From Haplomitrium mnioides (lineage: Eukaryota; Marchantiophyta; Haplomitriopsida; Calobryales), in NCBI GenBank assembly GCA_049999725.1, contig JBNGIS010032670.1, forward strand, positions 1-21,008: DNA of 21,008 nt, written 5' to 3'. Shown one piece after another: positions 1 to 6,567 of the stretch. The position numbers were made by a program, and so were the translations under genes. The notes under the pieces are model-generated. The model saw nothing but the letters and a program-made list of their open reading frames with translations. It did not search any database and was not told the DNA's origin. How positions within the stretch are numbered: the stretch's first letter is position 1; every line of letters starts with the position of its first letter.

Positions 1-1
1 T

Positions 2-397
2 GTGGTATTTGATGAATTAAGCACTTGGTATTGTCCTAAAGTGGACATTGTTATAGAGGATCCAAAAGGGAAGCAAGTTGTGACAGAAGAGAGTAAACAA
101 CCACAAGGGTTGAACAGTCCACAAAGTGGAAGCAGCAGCAACAACATTCCATGGCAAGATAGGTTGCGCAGGAATCTGGAGTTACAAGCTTCAACAAGGG
201 GAGGTGGTACAGGAATAACAATTGAAAACTCTGATGGGAGAGGCAACAACATCAAGCCAGAGAGTTTGGAGGAAGAACTGGGAGTTTCTACACCAGTTCA
301 AAGACAGAGTGAACAGCAAGTGCGTGGAAGTGAAAGGGTGAAGTACCCTATTGAGAGATTAGGAATCTCAGGATTCTGTGCATTACATCATGCATAG
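2..397 (+). pseudogene. Copia-1 pol fragment: end of integrase region and linker before RT
   Basis: The open frame enters from the left window edge with VVFDE, typical of the end of a Ty1/copia integrase C-terminal domain. It runs through a low-complexity linker rich in Ser, Gln and Gly, then reaches the conserved SERVKYPIERLGI segment that normally precedes the reverse transcriptase. Copia-2 (5' part at 5100-5509, minus strand) has the same linker, so the two elements belong to one family. After the residues LHHA the frame hits a stop at 395-397. The next recognisable sequence is the far end of the RT, so the whole RT is missing. The 5' part of the element lies outside the window. The copia assignment is firm; no lineage is claimed. 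Confidence 0.85.
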
Positions 398-403
398 GAT
401 GGG

Positions 404-1164
404 ATGACAGGTTGCAAGCCAATTGCAACAGCTTTGGATCAGAACTCTAAGCTGAGTGATCACGAAGGAGAGAAGATTGAAGATCCCACACGATATCGGA
501 AGATGGTAGGGAGTTTGATCTATATAACCATCACAAGACCAGACTTGAGGTATGCAGTGGGCTTGGTAAGCCAATTTATGCAAAGTCCATGGAAGCCACA
601 CCTAGATGCAGTGCGTCGTATTCTTCGATATGTAAAGTCTACAGTTCAGTATGGGTTATTTTATGAGAGTGGCAGGGACTGTCAACTTTCTGGATATACA
701 GATGCAGATTGGGCTGGAAGCTCAAGTGATAGAAGATCCACAAGTGGGTATGTTTTTTTTTTTGGTAGCGCTGGGATAGCTTGGAGCAGCAAGAAGCAAC
801 CAACGGTTGCATTATCAAGCACAGAGGCAGAGTACAGAGGTGCAGGCATGGCTACTTGTGGAGTGGCATGGTTACTAAAATTGTTACATGATCTTGGAGT
901 GAGTGTGATTCACCCTGTGGATGTTTACTGTGATAACATCAGTAGTATTCAGCTGGCAAACAATCCAGTCTTCCATGCACGCTCAAAACATATTGAGGTG
1001 CACTAGCATTTTCTGAGAGAGAAGGTGTTAGCAAGGATGGTGGATCTGAAGTATATCAGCACTGAGGATCAGATGGCTGATATTTTTACAAAATCATTGG
1101 GGGGCAGAAAAGTTACAGAAGTTCAGAGGACAACTTGGTGTACATGCGTAGAGCTCGAGGGGGA
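404..1164 (+). pseudogene. Copia-1 RNase H domain (broken)
   Basis: This is the end of a Ty1/copia polyprotein: the RT tail (TGCKPIATALDQNSKLS, ITRPDLRYAVG) followed by RNase H. Catalytic-site motifs are visible: TDADWAG near 700, SSTEAEYRGA near 825 and VYCDNISSIQ near 925. A TAG at 1004-1006 replaces the Tyr expected after IEVH. The same frame then resumes with REKVLARM and the terminal DIFTKSLG at about 1079-1100, so the domain extends to roughly 1164 through one nonsense mutation. RNase H would degrade the RNA template during reverse transcription. The coding end runs straight into the polypurine tract and LTR. With no RT and an internal stop, the copy cannot be autonomous. Confidence 0.9.
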
Positions 1165-1165
1165 G
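1151..1165 (+). other. Copia-1 polypurine tract
   Basis: GAGCTCGAGGGGGAG lies directly before the TGTTGAG that opens the 3' LTR. This is the expected position of the plus-strand primer of a copia element. The same GAGCTCGAGGGGGAG occurs in Copia-2 on the minus strand at 3552-3566, again directly against its LTR, which supports both assignments. Confidence 0.8.
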
Positions 1166-1450
1166 TGTTGAGAATTCGAGCTCTGTTAAGTTATCTAGTG
1201 AATTTAGACCAGGATAGTCTAAATTCAGATAGGACAAAATAGTATTTTGTCCTATTTCCTTTTTTGTCTTATTATACGTTGTCTTCTAGTGTTGACTTCT
1301 GTTTTGTCATGTAGTGCCAGCCCTAATTCGACTGAGCCTAGGTATCTGTGTATATCCTTAAGGGAGAGAGGGTGCTATTGCCCATTCATTCTGTGCTTCC
1401 ACATTCTTGTTGAGGATCTCCCTTGCTCCTCCCCGCTGTATGCTTGATGC
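1166..1450 (+). mobile_element. Copia-1 3' LTR (right end uncertain)
   Basis: The LTR begins TGTTGAG at 1166, directly after the polypurine tract. It holds two consecutive perfect hairpins (1201-1225 and 1231-1253), a T-rich stretch, and pyrimidine-rich sequence up to about 1440. The 5' LTR is outside the window, so the right boundary cannot be set by comparison; I place it near 1450 because LINE-like coding sequence is recognisable from about 1480. No target-site duplication can be tested. Short open frames inside this segment are not supported as genes. Confidence 0.6.
1201..1253 (+). repeat. Two adjacent perfect hairpins in the Copia-1 LTR
   Basis: Hairpin 1 has arms AATTTAGAC (1201-1209) and GTCTAAATT (1217-1225) with a 7-nt loop. 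Hairpin 2 has arms AGGACAAAA (1231-1239) and TTTTGTCCT (1245-1253) with a 5-nt loop. Both 9-bp stems are perfect and are separated by 5 nt. They sit about 35 nt inside the LTR start. A role in transcription control or RNA structure is only inference. Confidence 0.8.
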
Positions 1451-1479
1451 AGTTGTTAATAGAGTGCTGCTAGCATTGG

Positions 1480-2030
1480 TATATTGGCTTCATATTGCTC
1501 TCTCTGTAAATTTTCTAACAAAAAGGTCGAAGCCAACCTGGCAGCAATGCATCTTAGGCGACAGAAACGCAAAGGCACTGTTGCAGCTCAAGAGATCTGG
1601 TTCTTACTAAGAGGAATAGTACTTTACTCCATATGGCTTTCTAGGAATGCTTTAGTGTTCGAGAAGTCGCCCATGGATATGTACTACTTAAAAAAGTAAA
1701 TCTGGGTGAGACTAATTGAGTACCAGAAGAAACTTGGCATGATGCTTGTAGAGACTGGATGAAGGCTCAAAATGAAGATAAAAGAGAAAACATTCCTGAA
1801 ACCTTTGACACAACCTGGCGCTCCAGGCATTTTCTCTATATACGTGATGAAGACAGTGTTTGCTGGAATCTGGATGTTAGTAGTAATCTGGATTGAGGGT
1901 GTAGGGCTACTTTGGTTTACTAGGCTAGGTCTCAAAAAGGGATTGATAGGTTGAAGGTTTTTTCCGCTCGGCCTGATTACTGGCTGCTGTTGTACCTTTG
2001 ATGCTTGAATTGAATTGAATTCGATTAAAG
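1480..2030 (+). mobile_element. Degenerate LINE 3' end (ORF2 C-terminus and tail)
   Basis: Frame +2 at 1484-1699 reads NKKVEANLAAMHL, then EIWFLLRGIVLYSIW and SRNALVF. This matches the C-terminal region following the RT in plant LINE ORF2, associated with the RT zinc-binding segment. The match breaks at a TAA (1697-1699), continues in the same frame with IWVRLIEYQKKLG, then shifts frame into DTTWRSRHFLYIRDED at about 1808-1855. The 3' part (about 1905-2015) recurs at 2215-2350, 2405-2516 and 7539-7610, so it is a family-specific LINE tail. It ends in short GAATT repeats instead of a clean poly(A). It is an old, inactive 5'-truncated copy. LINE identity rests on motif recognition. Confidence 0.7.
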
Positions 2031-2214
2031 TCCAGAGTCAGCCCTAGGGCCATAAGGACTGAGAGTGCAATGCGCACTTCAAATATGTAATATTGAAGTA
2101 AATCCAGGAGCTGTTTTATCTCCTAGATTTCATAAACCAACTCCCATGCTTTGGAGGAAATGCCCTAAACTTTCTCTCCACAATAGTGGTAAAGTTTGGA
2201 AACCAGTCTTTTCT

Positions 2215-2350
2215 TTTTTTCCTTTTGACCCAAAGCAAACAACTTTATTTACTTTCAAGTGTCAAAGGTACAACCACGGCCAGCAATCAGGCTGAGTGGA
2301 AAAACCATCAACCATTCAATCCCTTTCAGGATCTAGCCTAGTAAACCAAA
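2215..2350 (-). repeat. LINE tail copy, minus strand
   Basis: Read on the minus strand, this is the same 3' tail as at 1905-2015. It carries the shared segments GTTTACTAGGCTAG, CCTGATTGCTGGC and TTGTACCTTTGA, then AAGTAAATAAAGTTGTTTGC and an A-rich end (pyrimidine-rich on the plus strand near 2210-2228). With the plus-strand copy it forms an inverted repeat of about 110-120 bp around a spacer of roughly 200 bp. No clear target-site duplication was found. Confidence 0.7.
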
Positions 2351-2389
2351 GTAGCCCTATACCAGTCTTGTCTCCCTGCTCTTCCTCTT

Positions 2390-2516
2390 CATTTTATTTA
2401 TTAATTTTTTGACTGAAAGCAAACAACTTTATTTACTTTCAAGCATCAAAGGTACAACCATGGCCAGCAATCAGGCCGAGCAGTAAAAACCATCAACCTA
2501 TCAATCTCTTTCAGGC
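2390..2516 (-). repeat. Second LINE tail copy, minus strand
   Basis: This is a near-repeat of 2215-2330 in the same orientation, from the A-rich tail (seen as ATTTTATTTATTAATTTTTTG on the plus strand near 2391) through GCAAACAACTTTATTTAC to CTTTCAGG at about 2516. It abuts, and probably truncates, the Copia-2 gag. This could be a LINE insertion into gag, or a duplication of the neighbouring copy. No target-site duplication is visible. Confidence 0.7.
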
Positions 2517-2840
2517 AGGCCAATAGGGGACTGTCAGTCTGACTGCATATCTATTCTTCAAAATATCCCAAGCTTCCTTGGGTGTCTTTGCTGCAGATAC
2601 ATATCCCATCATCTTATCATCAACACTGATGGTAAGCCAGTATAGCAACTTATGAGCTTTCTCAGCATAAATCCTGAATGCTTGCATTTCAGCAGCGGAT
2701 GGTGCTGGTCCTAACACAGACTCAGCTTCAACACCTGTGATGAAATCCCAGAAACCTCTGCCTTTGATAAACTTGGTCATTCTCACAGACCAAACACTGT
2801 AATTGTTCTCACTTACAATGTGAGAAACCCCATCTGCCAT
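2517..2840 (-). pseudogene. Copia-2 gag N-terminus (truncated)
   Basis: The ATG at 2838-2840 opens a frame reading MADGVSHIVSENNYSVWSVR, then KFIKGRGFWDFI and TPKEAWDILKNRYA. This is the N-terminal signature of Ty1/copia gag (the NY..W...M motif and AW..L...Y). The frame loses similarity after NRYA and stops at 2511-2513 next to LINE-tail sequence, so only about 100 residues remain; the rest of gag, including the zinc knuckle, is absent. It lies downstream of the PBS and leader at 2841-3226 on the same strand, in normal order relative to that LTR. Pol lies on the other side of the LTR, which is unusual. Confidence 0.85.
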
Positions 2841-3210
2841 TTTGAATCCTCAAGAAATTCGAAAGTCTGTGTGTCACCACCTTCAAAATCACAATATGCA
2901 GGAGAAGAGTGGCTGCAACCTTCTCTGTTGATGCTTCAGTCTTCCATAATAACTTCACAATAATAGACCCAGATCGTATGGAGGCAGATAAAATCAAATT
3001 AGCGATTCACCAGGAATCAGCTTTGAAGAAGCACCAAATCAACTGAGGATTTACTCAATTTTTGCCAGACACTCTCTCTGTTCATGAACCTTGCTCTCTA
3101 TTCATGAATCTTGCTGCCTTTTTTTTTTACCGAATCTTTTTTATTCATGAATCTTGCTGCCTATTCAAGAATCTTGCTCTCTATTCATGAATCTTGATCT
3201 CTATTCATGA
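2841..3210 (-). other. Copia-2 untranslated leader
   Basis: This is the stretch between the primer binding site and the gag ATG. The half next to the PBS (3078-3213) is a degenerate 20-bp tandem array; the half next to gag (2841-3070) has no recognisable coding signal. A small minus-strand open frame at 2809-2997 overlaps gag and is not supported as a gene. Confidence 0.6.
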
Positions 3211-3213
3211 ACC
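3078..3213 (-). repeat. 20-bp tandem repeats next to the Copia-2 PBS
   Basis: About six to seven copies of a unit near CTATTCATGAATCTTGCTCT (plus-strand reading) run up to the PBS. One stretch (about 3117-3140) is degraded and T-rich. The last unit, CTATTCATGAACCTGCTCT, runs into the PBS itself, so the unit resembles the sequence that includes the tRNA-complementary AGAGCAGG. Confidence 0.8.
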
Positions 3214-3226
3214 TGCTCTGATACCA
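3211..3226 (-). other. Copia-2 primer binding site (initiator tRNA-Met)
   Basis: On the minus strand the 16 nt directly after the LTR read TGGTATCAGAGCAGGT. This is the classic plant retrotransposon PBS complementary to the 3' end of initiator tRNA-Met. It abuts the LTR end CAACA with no spacer. It appears intact. Confidence 0.9.
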
Positions 3227-3551
3227 TGTTGAAAAAAAATCTTAGAGAGATCAAAAGAGCTGTAGCTTAGAATTGTGAAGGCTGATCATTCAGCTTCTTC
3301 TCATATACTTTATTATCAAAAGTACCTCCACAGCAAGCAAACAAGAAAGAGTGTGTGTATGAAGTGAGTGCCCCCCACTTCTTTATATACTCACAAGGCT
3401 AACCTCCTTCGCCACACAAACTAAACTTAGGGTTGATATCACAAGACTGAAATTAGGGTTCGAAATTAGGTTCAACCCTAAAACACACAGGCTGCCATGT
3501 CAGCCTGGCTCATAGCCAGTAGTAACCCTAATTGAGCTCAATGTCTCAATA
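3227..3551 (-). mobile_element. Copia-2 LTR (single, flanked by internal sequence on both sides)
   Basis: The LTR is bounded on one side by the PBS (3211-3226) and on the other by the polypurine tract GAGCTCGAGGGGGAG (3552-3566). Read on the minus strand it starts TATTGAG, where TGTTGAG is expected, and ends TCAACA. A TATATAAAG box lies near 3381-3389 on the minus strand, followed by a C/G-rich stretch. Length is about 325 bp. Because the PPT and PBS both touch it, this one LTR acts at once as a 3' LTR for the pol at 3584-5509 and as a 5' LTR for the gag at 2517-2840. Confidence 0.85.
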
Positions 3552-3583
3552 CTCCCCCTCGAGCTCAACGCATGTACTCCAAG

Positions 3584-4357
3584 TCAATCACTGAATTTTC
3601 CCAGCTTCTCTGTGCCTAATGACTTGGTAAAAATATCAGCCTCCTGGTCCTCGGTGCTGACATATTTCACTTCAACCATCCTTGCCAAACCTTTCTCCCT
3701 CGCATAGTGATAGTGCACCTCAATGAGCTTTGAGCGTGCATGAAAAACTGGATTGTTAGCCAGCTGGATACTGCTTATATTATTACAGTAAACATCCACT
3801 GGTCTATTCACACTAACTCCCAAATCATGCAGGAGTTTATGTAGCCATGCCACCTCGCATGTAGCCATGGCTGCACCTCTATACTCAGCCTCTGTGCTTG
3901 AGAGCGCAACAGTTGGCTGCTTCTTGCTACTCCACGCTATCCCAGTGCTACCAAATGAAAATACAAATCCACTTGTTGATCTTCGATCACCTGCACTGCC
4001 TGCCCAATCTGCATCTGTAAAACCAGAAATATGGAGCTTCTTACCACTCTCATAGAACAGGCCATATTGAACTGTTGACTTCACATATCGAAGAATAGGA
4101 CGCACTACATCAAGGTGCGGTTTCCATGGACTTTGCATAAATTGACTTACCAGACCTACAGCATAACTCAGGTCTGGTCTTGTGATGGTGAGATAAATCA
4201 GACTCCCTACCATCTGTCTGTAACTGGTGGGATCTTCCACCAACTCTCCTTCGTGATTACTCAGCTTAGAATTCTGATCCAAAGGAGTTGCAATTGGTTT
4301 GCAACCTGTCATCCCAAACTTGGACAGCATGTCCAATGCATATTGCCTTTGTATCAT
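3584..4357 (-). pseudogene. Copia-2 RNase H domain
   Basis: This minus-strand frame covers the RT tail (MLSKFGMTGCKPIATPLDQN, ITRPDLSYAVG) and RNase H (GFTDADWAG, LSSTEAEYRGA, NPVFHARSKLIEVHYHY), ending with DIFTKSLGTEKLG. It closely matches Copia-1. The third acidic RNase H motif reads VYCNNISS where Copia-1 has VYCDNISS, so a likely catalytic Asp is replaced by Asn. Its upstream end overlaps the RT frame (4266-5249) in another phase, showing a frameshift near 4350. The end lies about 20 nt from the polypurine tract. Confidence 0.92.
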
Positions 4358-5249
4358 CCAGATACCCTTCTGTCTTAATCACTTCAATGCCAAGAAAATA
4401 TCTTAGCTCTTCAAGATCCTTCATCTGAAACTTTCGTTGCAGTAACAGCTTAACCTCAGTTATGTCCTGCATACTATCTCCAGTCATAATGAGATCATCC
4501 ACATATATGAGAATAAGCATGGTACCTTTCTCTGTTTTTCTGATGTACAGTGAGTAGTCTGCATCAGAAACTTTGAATCCCACTGTCACAAGATATTCAC
4601 CTATCTTGTTGGACCATGCGCGTGGCGCGTGCTTTAACCCATACAATGCCTTCTTCAATCTGCAAACATGATTTGGATTCTCCAAATCAACAAAACCTGC
4701 TGGCTGCGTCATATAAACCTCTTCTTCTAATTCCCCATGCAAAAATGTATTCTTTACCTCCATTTGATGTAAGGAACATTGTTTTGCTGCAGCCAATGCA
4801 ATGACTGATCTAACTGTTGTCATTCTTGTCACTGGACTGAATGTTTCCTCATAATCTATGCCCTGGGTCTGTGCATACCCTTTGGCAACCAACCTTGCTT
4901 TGAATCTGCTTATGCTTCCATCTTCATGTCTCTTCAGCTTGTACACCCATTTACATCCAATGGCTTTCTTCTCTTTGGGTAATGTAACCAAATCCCATGT
5001 TTGGTTTCTATGAAGAGCATCCATCTCTTCTACCATAGCAGACTCCCATCTTTCATCACCAACAGCATCATCAAATGTGACAGGTTCTTTCTCCATGATA
5101 ACCTGTACCATGTATGCATGATGAGATGCAGTGAACCCTTTAATACCCAATCTGTCAATAGGGTATTTCACTCTTTCACTTCTGCGCACAGGTACGCCTT
5201 GCACTTTCTGTTCCAACTGTCTTGAACCTGGCGTTGTAACTGAAGGCAA
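4346..5249 (-). pseudogene. Copia-2 reverse transcriptase
   Basis: This is a nearly complete Ty1/copia RT. It opens with RRSERVKYPIDRLGI and EPVTFDDAV, then has AIGCKWVYKLKRH, RLVAKGYAQTQGIDYEETFS, EVKNTFLHGELEEEVYM, ALYGLKHAPRAW and the catalytic LILIYVDDLIMTG. Motif A reads MEVKNTFL instead of the more usual MDVKNAFL, so the first catalytic Asp may be replaced by Glu. Two frameshifts interrupt it: one near 5255-5262 separating it from the linker, and one near 4350 before RNase H. It would copy element RNA into DNA in the particle; this copy is defective. Confidence 0.92.
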
Positions 5250-5251
5250 TC

Positions 5252-5509
5252 CTAACTCTTCATCAATTCACTGCCATAGGAATCATCATGAGAACTCCCT
5301 GCTGTCATATCTGCAACACATTCCTGTGTTGTACTGGTTGAAGCTCGTTGCTCCAAATTGCTGCGCAGTCTTCCTTGCCATGGACTGCTGCTACTGCTAC
5401 TACTTCCACTTTGTGGACCACTCAAACTTTGTGTTTGCTGACTTTGTTCTGTCACCGAGGATGCAATGAGCATCATCTCATTCGATTTATATAAGCTATA
5501 CAAAACCAT
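5252..5509 (-). pseudogene. Copia-2 linker upstream of RT (5' truncated)
   Basis: The minus-strand frame contains TEQSQQTQSLSGPQSGSSSS and SPWQGRLRSNLEQRAST, matching the linker at 60-190 in Copia-1. Similarity to Copia-1 fades near 5480-5509, where Copia-1 continues into the integrase end. No integrase, protease or zinc knuckle of this element is found upstream (5510-6567). The element is therefore broken here. The break near 5500 is one end of the permuted arrangement discussed in the findings. Confidence 0.8.
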
Positions 5510-5923
5510 AAAACTACCTGGTTTCCTGTGGTGCCCAAACTATCTCTGTGGGCTTGAATTGGTCAAGCGATGGGTTCCAGCAGGTGAAGAAGACCATCAC
5601 TCGAATATGGACAGGAGCAAGCTCTACCAGCTGCATATTCACCTACCTGCATCTATGAGACTTTTCTTTGTGTGTGCTCATGCATACGACTGCATGAGCA
5701 TAATCATCGCTCCCTCCTGAGGCCAAGGAATAATTTTCCTTAGGAACCTCCTAATGCTGCCACGTGTCACCATCAGGTGCATCCATGTGTCAGCATCCCC
5801 TGAAGTGTCTCTAATTTAAAATCTAGCTAAACTAGCTGATAAGCTAATAAAGAAACTATACAATAGATCAGAAGAAAAAACTCCTGATCATATATCTACA
5901 GCAGCTAAGATACATTTCCAACA
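5510..5923 (-). mobile_element. LTR-like fragment, unassigned
   Basis: Read on the minus strand from 5923, the sequence starts TGTTGGAAATGTATCTTAGC, a typical copia LTR opening (compare TGTTGGAAATG at the Copia-3 LTR, 12152). It contains ACACGTGGCAGC near 5758-5769 and a related ACACATGGATG. No matching copy, PBS or polypurine tract was found, and the other end is undefined. It may be a solo or truncated LTR joined to the broken end of Copia-2. A short plus-strand frame at 5466-5720 has no recognisable domain and is not called. Confidence 0.35.
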
Positions 5924-6567
5924 TCGAGTTCCCGTAATTTTGACTCTCCTTCATTTGCGTTTTTCGTTTTCAAACCAGGCGAGCTTCGTTTTCTATGTGA
6001 GAGTCTCTGGCGAACTCGTTTTCGACGGGCGAGTATTTGGCAGAAATCACGCCTACCCTAAACGCGATTTCCATCTCCCTTCGTTCTGATTTCTTGTGCA
6101 TTGATTCTGATATCTGGTGTATCTCGCGATTCTGATATCTGGTGCATCACGATCCTGATATATGGTGCATCGGGATCTGATTTCTGGCAACTTGCGATTC
6201 TGATCTCAGCTGTCTCCTTCTACTCACATTTGGTGTTAAGTGCTCTCTCTCTCTCTCAACAGCCTCTCAACTCTTCAAGTGGATTTTCGAAGTTCATTTT
6301 TCTAATAGAGGCAACCCCGCTTGCAGGAAGGCAGGGTCATTCAGAAGTTAACTGGACTGCTACCTTAATTCCTTGCCTATATATACTAATTTACTTGCTA
6401 CGTGCTAATTGTGCTAATTATTATCTGCAGCTTTAGTAGGCTCTGTTTGTCCAGTAACACGAAGTTAAAGTTGCAAGTAGTAGGTGGTAGTTGATCTTCT
6501 TGACTGGGGAGAAGCTTGTACCTTAGATAACAAAAGCTATTTGTGGGCTCCATGTTAATAACTCCAG
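5924..6567. other. Non-coding stretch upstream of first visible TFCD exon
   Basis: No conserved coding segment was recognised on either strand. It holds a 22-25 bp tandem array (6081-6207), a short CT run (about 6241-6256) and, at its right end, the splice acceptor CTCCAG|GAT at 6567/6568. If the cofactor D gene is intact this is intron sequence; if the gene is truncated it is the new upstream flank. No TATA box or start codon that would join the exon frame was found. Confidence 0.5.
6081..6207 (+). repeat. Tandem repeat, 22-25 bp unit
   Basis: Degenerate copies of GATTCTGATATCTGGTGCATC start near 6083, 6103, 6128, 6151, 6174 and 6196, with spacing shrinking from 25 to 22 bp. The two central copies are the closest match. 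It is not in a coding context. Function unknown. Confidence 0.75.

Noticed and set aside
3078-3213. Possible CRISPR-like array
   Set aside because: Units are contiguous 20-bp tandem repeats without unique spacers, in a retrotransposon leader of a plant.
5131-5469. Plus-strand frame of 112 residues
   Set aside because: Antisense shadow of the Copia-2 linker and RT, which has clear family motifs on the minus strand.
6101-6436. Open plus-strand frame of about 110 residues
   Set aside because: Its first part is the 22-25 bp tandem array and no domain or homologue was recognised; it is not in frame with the TFCD exon.
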